NCBI GenBank assembly: GCA_030533445.1
Contig: JARPUW010000288.1
Span: 62,001 to 126,000, forward strand
DNA length: 64,000 bases
Direction of reading: 5' to 3'
Origin: Cyprinodon diabolis
Taxonomy: Eukaryota > Chordata > Actinopteri > Cyprinodontiformes > Cyprinodontidae
Shown: piece by piece, positions 23,921 through 36,779 of the stretch
How the letters are laid out: the number at the start of each line of letters is the position of its first letter
How positions within the stretch are numbered: the stretch's first letter is position 1
Notes under the pieces: model-generated
Told to the model about the DNA's origin: nothing
What the model saw: only the letters and a program-made list of their open reading frames with translations
Database searches by the model: none
Translations under genes and position numbers: made by a program

Positions 23921-25366
23921 CTCAAGGCTCCAGATGCTCAAGGTTCCTGAAGCACCAGCAGCTCAAGGTTCCAGCAGCTCAAGGTTCCAGAAGCACCAGC
24001 AGCTCAAGGTTCCAGAAGCTCAAGGCTCCAGATGCTCAAGGTTCCAGAAGCACCAGCAGCTCAAGGTTCCAGCAGCTCAAGGTTCCAGAAGCTCAAGGCT
24101 CCAGATGCTCAAGGTTCCAGAAGCACCAGCAGCACAAGGTTCCAGCAGGTCAAGGTTCCAGAAGCACCAGCAGCTCAAGGTTCCAGAAGCTCAAGGCTCC
24201 AGATGCTCAAGGTTCCAGAAGCACCAGCAGCTCAAGGTTCCAGCAGCTCAAGGTTCCAGCAGCTCAAGGTTCCAGATGCTCAAGGTTCCAGATGCACCAG
24301 CAGCTCAAGGTTCCAGAAGCTCAAGTGTCCAGCAGCTCAAGGCTCCAGATGCTCAAGGCTCCAGATGCTCAAAGTTCCAGCAGCTCAAGCTTCCAGCAGC
24401 TCAAGGTTCCAGAAGCACCAGCAGCTCAAGGCTCCAGCAGCTCAAGGTTCCAGAAGCTATAGGCTCCAGATGCTCAAGGTTCCAGAACCACCAGCAGCTC
24501 AAGGTTCCAGCAGCTCAAGGTTCCAGAAGCACCAGCAGCTCAAGGTTCCAGCAGCTCAAGGTTCCAGAAGCACCAGCAGCTCAAGGTTCCAGCAGCTCAA
24601 GGCTCCAGCAGCTCAAGGTTCCAGAAGCACCAGCAGCTCAAGGTTCCAGAAGCTCAAGGTTCCTGAAGCACCAGCAGCTCAAGGTTCCAGCAGCTCAAGG
24701 TTCCAGAAGCACCAGCAGCTCAAGGTTCCAGAAGCTCAAGGCTCCAGATGCTCAAGGTTCCAGAAGCACCAGCAGCTCAAGGTTCCAGTAGCTCAAGGTT
24801 CCAGAAGCACCAGCAGCTCAAGCTTCCAGCAGCTCAAGGTTCCAGCAGCTCAAGGTTCCAGCAGCTCAAGGTTCCAGAAGCACCAGCAGCTCAAGGTTCC
24901 AGAAGCTCAAGGCTCCAGATGCTCAAGGTTCCAGAAGCACCAGCAGCTCAAGGTTCCAGCAGCTCAAGGTTCCAGCAGCTGAAGGTTCCAGAAGCACCAG
25001 CAGCTCAAGGTTCCAGCAGCTCAAGGTTCCAGCAGCACCAGCAGCTCAAGGTTCCAGCAGCTCAGGGTTACAGCAGCTCAAGGCTCCAGAAGCTAGAGGT
25101 TCCAGAAGCTCAAGGTTCCAGCAGCTCAATGTTCCAGAAGCACCAGCAGCTCAAGGCTGCAGCAGCTCAAGGTTCCAGCAGTTCAAAGTTCCAGAAGCAC
25201 CAGCAGCTCAAGGCTCCAGCAGCTCAAGGTTCCAGCAGCTCAAGGCTCCAGAAGCTCAAGGTTCCAGATGCACCAGCAGCTCAAGGTTCCAGAAGCTCAA
25301 GGTTCCAGCAGCTCAAGGCTCCAGATGCTCAAGGCTCCAGATGCTCAAAGTTCCAGCAGCTCAATG

Positions 25367-26301
25367 TTCCAGCAGCTCAAGGTTCCAGCAGCTCAAGGTT
25401 CCAGAAGCACCAGCAGCTCAAGGCTCCAGCAGCTCAAGGTTCCAGAAGCTCAAGGCTCCAGATGCTCAAGGTTCCAGAACCACCAGCAGCTCAAGGTTCC
25501 AGCAGCTCAAGGTTCCAGAAGCACCAGCAGCTCAAGGTTCCAGCAGCTCAAGGTTCCAGAAGCACCAGCAGCTCAAGGTTCCAGCAGCTCAAGGTTCCAG
25601 AAGCGCCAGCAGCTCAAGGCTCCAGCAGCTCAAGGCTCCAGCAGCTCAAGGTTCCAGAAGCTCAAGGCTCCAGATGCTCAAGGTTCCAGAAGCACCAGCA
25701 GCTCAAGGTTCCAGAAGCTCAAGGTTCCAGCAGCTCAAGGTTCCAGAAGCACCAGCAGCTCAAGGTTCCAGCAGCTCAAGGTTCCAGAAGCACCATCAGC
25801 TCAAGGTTCCAGCAGCTAAAGGCTCCAGCAGCTCAAGGTTCCAGCAGCTCAAGGCTCCAGCAGCTCAAGGTTCCAGAAGTACCAGCAGCTCAAGGTTCCA
25901 GAAGCTCAAGGCTCCAGATGCTCAAGGTTCCAGAAGCACCAGCAGCTCAAGGTTCCAGCAGCTCAAGGTTCCAGAAGCTCAAGGCTCCAGATGCTCAAGG
26001 TTCCAGAAGCACAAGCAGCTCAAGGTTCCAGCAGCTCAAGGTTCCAGCAGCTCAAGGTTCCAGAAGCACCAGCAGCTCAAGGTTCCAGAAGCTCAAGGCT
26101 CCAGATGCTCAAGGTTCCAGAAGCACCAGCAGCTCAAGGTTCCAGCAGCTCAAGGTTCCAGCAGCTCAAGGTTCCAGAAGCACCAGCAGCTCAAGGTTCC
26201 AGAAGCTCAAGGCTCCAGCAGCTCAAGGTTCCAGAAGCTCAAGGCTCCAGATGCTCAAGGTTCCAGAAGCACCAGCAGCTCAAGGTTCCAGCAGCTCAAG
26301 G
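25367..26301. repeat. 935-bp tandem pair, first copy (partner 26,302-27,236)
   Basis: Marker units recur 935 bp apart: CTAAAGG at 25,816 and 26,751, GAAGTACC near 25,877 and 26,812, and GAAGCACAAGC with its upstream ATG at 25,991 and 26,926. The segment carries the only class of TAA-bearing unit that is frequent in the window. A single copy of the same module sits at about 30.2-31.2 kb, so the pair reflects a local duplication within this part of the block. Confidence 0.75.
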
Positions 26302-27236
26302 TTCCAGCAGCTCAAGGTTCCAGCAGCTCAAGGTTCCAGAAGCACCAGCAGCTCAAGGCTCCAGCAGCTCAAGGTTCCAGAAGCTCAAGGCTCCAGATGC
26401 TCAAGGTTCCAGAACCACCAGCAGCTCAAGGTTCCAGCAGCTCAAGGTTCCAGAAGCACCAGCAGCTCAAGGTTCCAGCAGCTCAAGGTTCCAGAAGCAC
26501 CAGCAGCTCAAGGTTCCAGCAGCTCAAGGTTCCAGAAGCGCCAGCAGCTCAAGGCTCCAGCAGCTCAAGGCTCCAGCAGCTCAAGGTTCCAGAAGCTCAA
26601 GGCTCCAGATGCTCAAGGTTCCAGAAGCACCAGCAGCTCAAGGTTCCAGAAGCTCAAGGTTCCAGCAGCTCAAGGTTCCAGAAGCACCAGCAGCTCAAGG
26701 TTCCAGCAGCTCAAGGTTCCAGAAGCACCATCAGCTCAAGGTTCCAGCAGCTAAAGGCTCCAGCAGCTCAAGGTTCCAGCAGCTCAAGGCTCCAGCAGCT
26801 CAAGGTTCCAGAAGTACCAGCAGCTCAAGGTTCCAGAAGCTCAAGGCTCCAGATGCTCAAGGTTCCAGAAGCACCAGCAGCTCAAGGTTCCAGCAGCTCA
26901 AGGTTCCAGAAGCTCAAGGCTCCAGATGCTCAAGGTTCCAGAAGCACAAGCAGCTCAAGGTTCCAGCAGCTCAAGGTTCCAGCAGCTCAAGGTTCCAGAA
27001 GCACCAGCAGCTCAAGGTTCCAGAAGCTCAAGGCTCCAGATGCTCAAGGTTCCAGAAGCACCAGCAGCTCAAGGTTCCAGCAGCTCAAGGTTCCAGCAGC
27101 TCAAGGTTCCAGAAGCACCAGCAGCTCAAGGTTCCAGAAGCTCAAGGCTCCAGCAGCTCAAGGTTCCAGAAGCTCAAGGCTCCAGATGCTCAAGGTTCCA
27201 GAAGCACCAGCAGCTCAAGGTTCCAGCAGCTCAAGG
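26302..27236. repeat. 935-bp tandem pair, second copy
   Basis: This is the direct partner of 25,367-26,301 with the same marker order. The match is lost near 27,260. The pair was carried into giant copy 2 as 44,554-45,488 and 45,489-46,424, where the spacing is 936 bp because of a single-base insertion near 45,930. Confidence 0.75.
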
Positions 27237-28045
27237 TTCCAGCAGCTCAAGGTTCCAGAAGCACCAGCAGCTCAAGGTTCCAGCAGCTCAAGGTTCCAGA
27301 AGCACCAGCAGCTCAAGGTTCCAGCAGCTCAAGGCTCCAGCAGCTCAAGGTTCCAGCAGCTCAAGGCTCCAGATGCTCAAGGTTCCAGAAGCACCAGCAG
27401 CTCAAGGTTCCAGCAGCTCAAGGTTCCAGCAGCTGAAGGTTCGAGAAGCACCAGCAGCTCAAGGTTCCAGCAGCTCAAGGTTCCAGCAGCACCAGCAGCT
27501 CAAGGTTCCAGCAGCTCAGGGTTACAGCAGCTCAAGGCTCCAGAAGCTAGAGGTTCCAGAAGCTCAAGGTTCCAGCAGCTCAAGGTTCCAGAAGCACCAG
27601 CAGCTCAAGGCTGCAGCAGCTCAAGGTTCCAGCAGCTCAAGGTTCCAGAAGCACCAGCAGCTCAAGGCTCCAGCAGCTCAAGGTTCCAGAAGCTCAAGGC
27701 TCCAGATGTTCAAGGTTCCAGATATACCAGCAGCTCAAGGTTCCAGCAGCTCAAGGGTCCAGCAGCTCAAGGCTCCAGATGCTCAAGGCTCCAGATGCTC
27801 AAAGTTCCAGCAGCTCAAGGTTCCAGCAGCTCAAGGTTCCAGCAGCTCAAGGTTCCAGCAGCTCAAGGTTCCAGAAGCACCAGCAGCTCAAGGCTCCAGC
27901 AGCCCAAGGTTCCAGAAGCTCAAGGCTCCAGATTCTCAAGGTTCCAGAAGCACCAGCAGCTCAAGGTTCCAGCAGCTCAAAGTTCCAGCAACTCAAGGTT
28001 CCAGAAGCACCAGCAGCTCAAGGTTCCAGTAGCTCAAGGCTCCAC

Positions 28046-29509
28046 ATGCTCAAGGTTCCAGAAGCACCAGCAGCTCAAGGTTCCAGCAGCTCAAGGTTCC
28101 AGAAGCTCAAGGCTCCAGATGCTCAAGGTTCCAGAAGCACCAGCAGCACAAGGTTCCAGCAGCTCAAGGTTCCAGAAGCACCAGCAGCTCAAGGTTCCAG
28201 AAGCTCAAGGCTCCAGATGCTCAAGGTTCCAGAAGCACCAGCAGCTCAAGGTTCCAGCAGCTCAAGGTTCCAGCAGCTCAAGGTTCCAGATGCTCAAGGT
28301 TCCAGATGCACCAGCAGCTCAAGGTTCCAGAAGCTCAAGGGTCCAGCAGCTCAAGGCTCCAGATGCTCAAGGCTCCAGATGCTCAAAGTTCCAGCAGCTC
28401 AAGCTTCCAGCAGCTCAAGGTTCCAGCAGCTCAAGGTTCCAGAAGCACCAGCAGCTCAAGGCTCCAGCAGCTCAAGGTTCCAGAAGCTATAGGCTCCAGA
28501 TGCTCAAGGTTCCAGAACCACCAGCAGCTCAAGGTTCCAGAAGCACCAGCAGCTCAAGGTTCCAGCAGCTCAAGGTTCCAGAAGCACCAGCAGCTCAAGG
28601 TTCCAGCAGCTCAAGGCTCCAGCAGCTCAAGGTTCCAGAAGCACCAGCAGCTCAAGGTTCCAGAAGCTCAAGGCTCCAGATGCTCAAGGTTCCTGAAGCA
28701 CCAGCAGCTCAAGGTTCCAGCAGCTCAAGGTTCCAGAAGCACCAGCAGCTCAAGGTTCCAGAAGCTCAAGGCTCCAGATGCTCAAGGTTCCAGAAGCACC
28801 AGCAGCTCAAGGTTCCAGCAGCTCAAGGTTCCAGAAGCTCAAGGCTCCAGATGCTCAAGGTTCCAGAAGCACCAGCAGCACAAGGTTCCAGCAGCTCAAG
28901 GTTCCAGAAGCACCAGCAGCTCAAGGTTCCAGAAGCTCAAGGCTCCAGATGCTCAAGGTTCCAGAAGCACCAGCAGCTCAAGGTTCCAGCAGCTCAAGGT
29001 TCCAGCAGCTCAAGGTTCCAGATGCTCAAGGTTCCAGATGCACCAGCAGCTCAAGGTTCCAGAAGCTCAAGGGTCCAGCAGCTCAAGGCTCCAGATGCTC
29101 AAGGCTCCAGATGCTCAAAGTTCCAGCAGCTCAAGCTTCCAGCAGCTCAAGGTTCCAGCAGCTCAAGGTTCCAGAAGCACCAGCAGCTCAAGGCTCCAGC
29201 AGCTCAAGGTTCCAGAAGCTATAGGCTCCAGATGCTCAAGGTTCCAGAACCACCAGCAGCTCAAGGTTCCAGCAGCTCAAGGTTCCAGAAGCACCAGCAG
29301 CTCAAGGTTCCAGCAGCTCAAGGTTCCAGAAGCACCAGCAGCTCAAGGTTCCAGCAGCTCAAGGCTCCAGCAGCTCAAGGTTCCAGAAGCACCAGCAGCT
29401 CAAGGTTCCAGAAGCTCAAGGCTCCAGATGCTCAAGGTTCCTGAAGCACCAGCAGCTCAAGGTTCCAGCAGCTCAAGGTTCCAGAAGCACCAGCAGCTCA
29501 AGGTTCCAG
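28046..29509. repeat. 732-bp tandem pair
   Basis: The segment from the ATG at 28,046 recurs at 28,778 (spacing 732). Both halves contain CAGCACAAGG, the GGTCCAGCAGC/GATGCTCAAAG cluster, CAAGCTTCC and GCTATAGG units in order. The counterpart in giant copy 2 starts at 47,234 and 47,982, a spacing of 748. The first half here lacks one 16-bp unit near 28,538 that the downstream copy keeps. Confidence 0.7.
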
Positions 29510-32500
29510 AAGCTCAAGGCTCCAGATGCTCAAGGTTCCAGAAGCACCAGCAGCTCAAGGTTCCAGCAGCTCAAGGTTCCAGAAGCACCAGCAGCTCAAG
29601 CTTCCAGCAGCTCAAGGTTCCAGCAGCTCAAGGTTCCAGAAGCACCAGCAGCTCAAGGTTCCAGCAGCTCAAGGCTCCAGCAGCTCAAAGTTCCAGCAGC
29701 TCAAGGCTCCAGCAGCTCAAGGTTCCAGAAGCACCAGCAGCTCAAGGTTCCAGAAGCTCAAGGCTCCAGATGCTCAAGGTTCCAGAAGCACCAGCAGCTC
29801 AAGGTTCCAGCAGCTCAAGGTTCCAGCAGCTGAAGGTTCCAGAAGCACCAGCAGCTCAAGGTTCCAGCAGCTCAAGGTTCCAGCAGCACCAGCAGCTCAA
29901 GGTTCCAGCAGCTCAGGGTTACAGCAGCTCAAGGCTCCAGAAGCTAGAGGTTCCAGAAGCTCAAGGTTCCAGCAGCTCAATGTTCCAGAAGCACCAGCAG
30001 CTCAAGGCTGCAGCAGCTCAAGGTTCCAGCAGTTCAAAGTTCCAGAAGCACCAGCAGCTCAAGGCTCCAGCAGCTCAAGGTTCCAGCAGCTCAAGGCTCC
30101 AGAAGCTCAAGGTTCCAGATGCACCAGCAGCTCAAGGTTCCAGAAGCTCAAGGTTCCAGCAGCTCAAGGCTCCAGATGCTCAAGGCTCCAGATGCTCAAA
30201 GTTCCAGCAGCTCAATGTTCCAGCAGCTCAAGGTTCCAGCAGCTCAAGGTTCCAGAAGCACCAGCAGCTCAAGGCTCCAGCAGCTCAAGGTTCCAGAAGC
30301 TCAAGGCTCCAGATGCTCAAGGTTCCAGAACCACCAGCAGCTCAAGGTTCCAGCAGCTCAAGGTTCCAGAAGCACCAGCAGCTCAAGGTTCCAGCAGCTC
30401 AAGGTTCCAGAAGCACCAGCAGCTCAAGGTTCCAGCAGCTCAAGGTTCCAGAAGCGCCAGCAGCTCAAGGCTCCAGCAGCTCAAGGCTCCAGCAGCTCAA
30501 GGTTCCAGAAGCTCAAGGCTCCAGATGCTCAAGGTTCCAGAAGCACCAGCAGCTCAAGGTTCCAGAAGCTCAAGGTTCCAGCAGCTCAAGGTTCCAGAAG
30601 CACCAGCAGCTCAAGGTTTCAGCAGCTCAAGGTTCCAGAAGCACCATCAGCTCAAGGTTCCAGCAGCTAAAGGCTCCAGCAGCTCAAGGTTCCAGCAGCT
30701 CAAGGCTCCAGCAGCTCAAGGTTCCAGAAGTACCAGCAGCTCAAGGTTCCAGAAGCTCAAGGCTCCAGATGCTCAAGGTTCCAGAAGCACCAGCAGCTCA
30801 AGGTTCCAGCAGCTCAAGGTTCCAGAAGCTCAAGGCTCCAGATGCTCAAGGTTCCAGAAGCACAAGCAGCTCAAGGTTCCAGCAGCTCAAGGTTCCAGCA
30901 GCTCAAGGTTCCAGAAGCACCAGCAGCTCAAGGTTCCAGAAGCTCAAGGCTCCAGATGCTCAAGGTTCCAGAAGCACCAGCAGCTCAAGGTTCCAGCAGC
31001 TCAAGGTTCCAGCAGCTCAAGGTTCCAGAAGCACCAGCAGCTCAAGGTTCCAGAAGCTCAAGGCTCCAGCAGCTCAAGGTTCCAGAAGCTCAAGGCTCCA
31101 GATGCTCAAGGTTCCAGAAGCACCAGCAGCTCAAGGTTCCAGCAGCTCAAGGTTCCAGCAGCTCAAGGTTCCAGAAGCACCAGCAGCTCAAGGTTCCAGC
31201 AGCTCAAGGTTCCAGAAGCACCAGCAGCTCAAGGTTCCAGCAGCTCAAGGCTCCAGCAGCTCAAGGTTCCAGCAGCTCAAGGCTCCAGATGCTCAAGGTT
31301 CCAGAAGCACCAGCAGCTCAAGGTTCCAGCAGCTCAAGGTTCCAGCAGCTGAAGGTTCGAGAAGCACCAGCAGCTCAAGGTTCCAGCAGCTCAAGGTACC
31401 AGCAGCACCAGCAGCTCAAGGTTCCAGCAGCTCAGGGTTACAGCAGCTCAAGGCTCCAGAAGCTAGAGGTTCCAGAAGCTCAAGGTTCCAGCAGCTCAAG
31501 GTTCCAGAAGCACCAGCAGCTCAAGGCTGCAGCAGCTCAAGGTTCCAGCAGCTCAAGGTTCCAGAAGCACCAGCAGCTCAAGGCTCCAGCAGCTCAAGGT
31601 TCCAGAAGCTCAAGGCTCCAGATGTTCAAGGTTCCAGATATACCAGCAGCTCAAGGTTCCAGAAGCTCAAGGGTCCAGCAGCTCAAGGCTCCAGATGCTC
31701 AAGGCTCCAGATGCTCAAAGTTCCAGCAGCTCAAGGTTCCAGCAGCTCAAGGTTCCAGCAGCTCAAGGTTCCAGCAGCTCAAGGTTCCAGAAGCACCAGC
31801 AGCTCAAGGCTCCAGCAGCTCAAGGTTCCAGAAGCTCAAGGCTCCAGATGCTCAAGGTTCCAGAACCACCAGCAGCTCAAGGTTCCAGCAGCTCAAGGTT
31901 CCAGCAGCTGAAGGTTCGAGAAGCACCAGCAGCTCAAGGTTCCAGCAGCTCAAGGTTCCAGCAGCACCAGCAGCTCAAGGTTCCAGCAGCTCAGGGTTAC
32001 AGCAGCTCAAGGCTCCAGAAGCTAGAGGTTCCAGAAGCTCAAGGTTCCAGCAGCTCAAGGTTCCAGAAGCACCAGCAGCTCAAGGCTGCAGCAGCTCAAG
32101 GTTCCAGCAGCTCAAGGTTCCAGAAGCACCAGCAGCTCAAGGCTCCAGCAGCTCAAGGTTCCAGAAGCTCAAGGCTCCAGATGCTCAAGGCTCCAGATGC
32201 TCAAAGTTCCAGCAGCTCAAGGTTCCAGCAGCTCAAGGTTCCAGCAGCTCAAGGTTCCAGCAGCTCAAGGTTCCAGAAGCACCAGCAGCTCAAGGCTCCA
32301 GCAGCTCAAGGTTCCAGAAGCTCAAGGCTCCAGATGCTCAAGGTTCCAGAACCACCAGCAGCTCAAGGTTCCAGCAGCTCAAGGTTCCAGAAGCACCAGC
32401 AGCTCAAGGTTCCAGCAGCTCAAGGTTCCAGAAGCACCAGCAGCTCAAGGTTCCAGCAGCTCAAGGTTCCAGAAGCGCCAGCAGCTCAAGGCTCCAGCAG

Positions 32501-35500
32501 CTCAAGGTTCCAGAAGCTCAAGGCTCCAGATGCTCAAGGTTCCAGAAGCACCAGCAGCTCAAGGTTCCAGCAGCTCAAGGTTCCAGCAGCTCAAGGTTCC
32601 AGAAGCACCAGCAGCTCAAGGTTCCAGCAGCTCAAGGTTCCAGAAGCACCAGCAGCTCAAGGTTCCAGAAGCTCAAGGCTCCAGATGCTCAAGGTTCCAG
32701 AAGCACCAGCAGCTCAAGGTTCCAGCAGCTCAAGGTTCCAGCAGCTCAAGGTTCCAGAAGCACCAGCAGCTCAAGGTTCCAGCAGCTCAAGGTTCCAGAA
32801 GCACCAGCAGCTCAAGGTTCCAGAAGCTCAAGGCTCCAGATGCTCAAGGTTCCAGAAGCACCAGCAGCTCAAGGTTCCAGCAGCTCAAGGTTCCAGAAGC
32901 ACCAGCAGCTCAAGGTTCCAGCAGCTCAAGGTTCCAGCAGCACCAGCAGCTCAAGGTTCCAGCAGCTCAGGGTTCCAGAAGCACCAGCAGCTCAAGGCTG
33001 CAGCAGCTCAAGGTTCCAGCAGCTCAAGGTTCCAGAAGCACCAGCAGCTCAAGGCTCCAGCAGCTCAAGGTTCCAGAAGCTCAAGGCTCCAGATGCTCAA
33101 GGTTCCAGATGCACCAGCAGCTCAAGGTTCCAGAAGCTCAAGGCTCCAGCAGCTCAAGGTTCCAGAAGCTCAAGGCTCCAGATGCTCAAGGTTCCAGAAG
33201 CACCAGCAGCTCAAGGTTCCAGCAGCTCAAGGTTCCAGCAGCTCAAGGTTCCAGAAGCACCAGCAGCTCAAGGTTCCAGCAGCTCAAGGTTCCAGAAGCA
33301 CCAGCAGCTCAAGGTTCCAGCAGCTCAAGGCTCCAGCAGCTCAAGGTTCCAGCAGCTCAAGGCTCCAGATGCTCAAGGTTCCAGAAGCACCAGCAGCTCA
33401 AGGTTCCAGCAGCTCAAGGTTCCAGCAGCTGAAGGTTCGAGAAGCACCAGCAGCTCAAGGTTCCAGCAGCTCAAGGTTCCAGCAGCACCAGCAGCTCAAG
33501 GTTCCAGCAGCTCAGGGTTACAGCAGCTCAAGGCTCCAGAAGCTAGAGGTTCCAGAAGCTCAAGGTTCCAGCAGCTCAAGGTTCCAGAAGCACCAGCAGC
33601 TCAAGGCTGCAGCAGCTCAAGGTTCCAGCAGCTCAAGGTTCCAGAAGCACCAGCAGCTCAAGGCTCCAGCAGCTCAAGGTTCCAGAAGCTCAAGGCTCCA
33701 GATGTTCAAGGTTCCAGATATACCAGCAGCTCAAGGTTCCAGAAGCTCAAGGGTCCAGCAGCTCAAGGCTCCAGATGCTCAAGGCTCCAGATGCTCAAAG
33801 TTCCAGCAGCTCAATGTTCCAGCAGCTCAAGGTTCCAGCAGCTCAAGGTTCCAGCAGCTCAAGGTTCCAGAAGCACCAGCAGCTCAAGGCTCCAGCAGCT
33901 CAAGGTTCCAGAAGCTCAAGGCTCCAGATGCTCAAGGTTCCAGAACCACCAGCAGCTCAAGGTTCCAGCAGCTCAAGGTTCCAGAAGCACCAGCAGCTCA
34001 AGGTTCCAGCAGCTCAAGGTTCCAGAAGCACCAGCAGCTCAAGGTTCCAGCAGCTCAAGGTTCCAGAAGCGCCAGCAGCTCAAGGCTCCAGCAGCTCAAG
34101 GTTCCAGAAGCTCAAGGCTCCAGATGCTCAAGGTTCCAGAAGCACCAGCAGCTCAAGGTTCCAGCAGCTCAAGGTTCCAGCAGCTCAAGGTTCCAGAAGC
34201 ACCAGCAGCTCAAGGTTCCAGCAGCTCAAGGTTCCAGAAGCACCAGCAGCTCAAGGTTCAAGAAGCTCAAGGCTCCAGATGCTCAAGGTTCCAGAAGCAC
34301 CAGCAGCTCAAGGTTCCAGCAGCTCAAGGTTCCAGCAGCTCAAGGTTCCAGAAGCACCAGCAGCTCAAGGTTCCAGCAGCTCAAGGTTCCAGCAGCACCA
34401 GCAGCTCAAGGTTCCAGCAGCTCAGGGTTCCAGATGCACCAGCAGCTCAAGGCTGCAGCAGCTCAAGGTTCCAGCAGCTCAAGGTTCCAGAAGCACCAGC
34501 AGCTCAAGGCTCCAGCAGCTCAAGGTTCCAGAAGCTCAAGGCTCCAGATGCTCAAGGTTCCAGATGCACCAGCAGCTCAAGGTTCCAGAAGCTCAGGGTT
34601 CCAGCAGCTCAAGGTTCCAGCAGCTCAAGGTTCCAGCAGCTCAAGGTTCCAGAAGCACCAGCAGCTCAAGGCTCCAGCAGCTCAAGGTTCCAGCAGCTCA
34701 AGGTTCCAGAAGCACCAGCAACTCAAGGTTCCAGCAGCTCAAGGTTCCAGAAGCACCAGCAGCTCAAGGTTCCAGCAGCTCAAGGCTCCAGCAGCTCAGA
34801 GTTCCGGCAGCTCAAGGCTCCAGCAGCTCAAGGTTCCAGAAGCACCAGCAGCTCAAGGTTCCAGAAGCTCAAGGCTCCAGATGCTCAAGGTTCCAGAAGC
34901 ACCAGCAGCTCAAGGTTCCAGCAGCTCAAGGTTCCAGCAGCTGAAGGTTCCAGAAGCACCAGCAGCTCAAGGTTCCAGCAGCTCAAGGTTCCAGCAGCAC
35001 CAGCAGCTCAAGGTTCCAGCAGCTCAGGGTTACAGCAGCTCAAGGCTCCAGAAGCTAGAGGTTCCAGAAGCTCAAGGTTCCAGCAGCTCAATGTTCCAGA
35101 AGCACCAGCAGCTCAAGGCTGCAGCAGCTCAAGGTTCCAGCAGCTCAAAGTTCCAGAAGCACCAGCAACTCAAGGCTCCAGCAGCTCAAGGTTCCAGAAG
35201 CTCAAGGCTCCAGATGCTCAAGGTTCCAGATGCACCAGCAGCTCAAGGTTCCAGAAGCTCAAGGTTCCAGCAGCTCAAGGCTCCAGATGCTCAAGGCTCC
35301 AGATGCTCAAAGTTCCAGCAGCTCAATGTTCCAGCAGCTCAAGGTTCCAGCAGCTCAAGGTTCCAGCAGCTCAAGGTTCCAGAAGCACCAGCAGCTCAAG
35401 GTTCCAGCAGCTCAGGGTTACAGCAGCTCAAGGCTCCAGAAGCTAGAGGTTCCAGAAGCTCAAGGTTCCAGCAGCTCAATGTTCCAGAAGCACCAGCAGC

Positions 35501-36779
35501 TCAAGGCTGCAGCAGCTCAAGGTTCCAGCAGCTCAAAGTTCCAGAAGCACCAGCAGCTCAAGGCTCCAGCAGCTCAAGGTTCCAGAAGCTCAAGGCTCCA
35601 GATGCTCAAGGTTCCAGATGCACCAGCAGCTCAAGGTTCCAGAAGCTCAAGGTTCCAGCAGCTCAAGGCTCCAGATGCTCAAGGCTCCAGATGCTCAAAG
35701 TTCCAGCAGCTCAATGTTCCAGCAGCTCAAGGTTCCAGCAGCTCAAGGTTCCAGCAGCTCAAGGTTCCAGAAGCACCAGCAGCTCAAGGCTCCAGCAGCT
35801 CAAGGTTCCAGAAGCTCAAGGCTCCAGATGCTCAAGGTTCCAGAACCACCAGCAGCTCAAGGTTCCAGCAGCTCAAGGTTCCAGAAGCACCTTCAGCTCA
35901 AGGTTCCAGCAGATCAAGGTTCCAGAAGCACCAGCAGCTCAAGGTTCCAGCAGCTCAAGGTTCCAGCAGCTCAAGGTTCCAGAAGCGCCAGCAGCTCAAG
36001 GCTCCAGCAGCCCAAGGTTCCAGAAGCTCAAGGCTCCAGATTCTCAAGGTTCCAGAAGCACCAGCAGCTCAAGGTTCCAGCAGCTCAAAGTTCCAGCAGC
36101 TCAAGGTTCCAGAAAGACCAGCAGCTCAAGGTTCCAGTAGCTCAAGGCTCCACATGCTCAAGGTTCCAGAAGCACCAGCAGCTCAAGGTTCCAGCAGCTC
36201 AAGGTTCCAGAAGCTCAAGGCTCCAGATGCTCAAGGTTCCAGAAGCACCAGCAGCTCAAGGTTCCAGCAGCTCAAGGTTCCAGAAGCACCAGCAGCTCAA
36301 GGTTCCAGAAGCTCAAGGCTCCAGATGCTCAAGGTTCCAGAAGCACCAGCAGCTCAAGGTTCCAGCAGCTCAAGGTTCCAGCAGCTCAAGGTTCCAGATG
36401 CTCAAGGTTCCAGATGCACCAGCAGCTCAAGGTTCCAGAAGCTCAAGGGTCCAGCAGCTCAAGGCTCCAGATGCTCAAGGCTCCAGATGCTCAAAGTTCC
36501 AGCAGCTCAAGGTTCCAGCAGCTCAAGGTTCCAGCAGCTCAAGGTTCCAGAAGCACCAGCAGCTCAAGGCTCCTGCAGCTCAAGGTTCCAGAAGCTATAG
36601 GCTCCAGATGCTCAAGGTTCCAGAACCACCAGCAGCTCAAGGTTCCAGCAGCTCAAGGTTCCAGAAGCACCAGCAGCTCAAGGTTCCAGCAGCTCAAGGT
36701 TCCAGAAGCACCAGCAACTCAAGGTTCCAGCAGCTCAAGGCTCTAGCAGCTCAAGGTTCCAGAAGCACCAGCAGCTCAA

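Larger units (their letters stand above)
17640..36779. repeat. Giant tandem block, copy 1 (~19.1 kb)
   Basis: From about 17,640 to about 32,000 the order of rare variants is repeated 19.14-19.20 kb downstream, and from about 32,000 to 36,779 it is repeated 21.26-21.43 kb downstream. Examples are 19,398/38,553, 22,025/41,180, 25,268/44,455, 30,119/49,323, 31,695/50,899, 35,230/56,628 and 36,414/57,812. The offset changes in steps of whole units, for example 19,155 to 19,171 to 19,187. The block contains two 3.37-kb repeats, a 935-bp and a 732-bp tandem pair, and a terminal module resembling 1-6,255. Its right end abuts the start of copy 2. Confidence 0.85.
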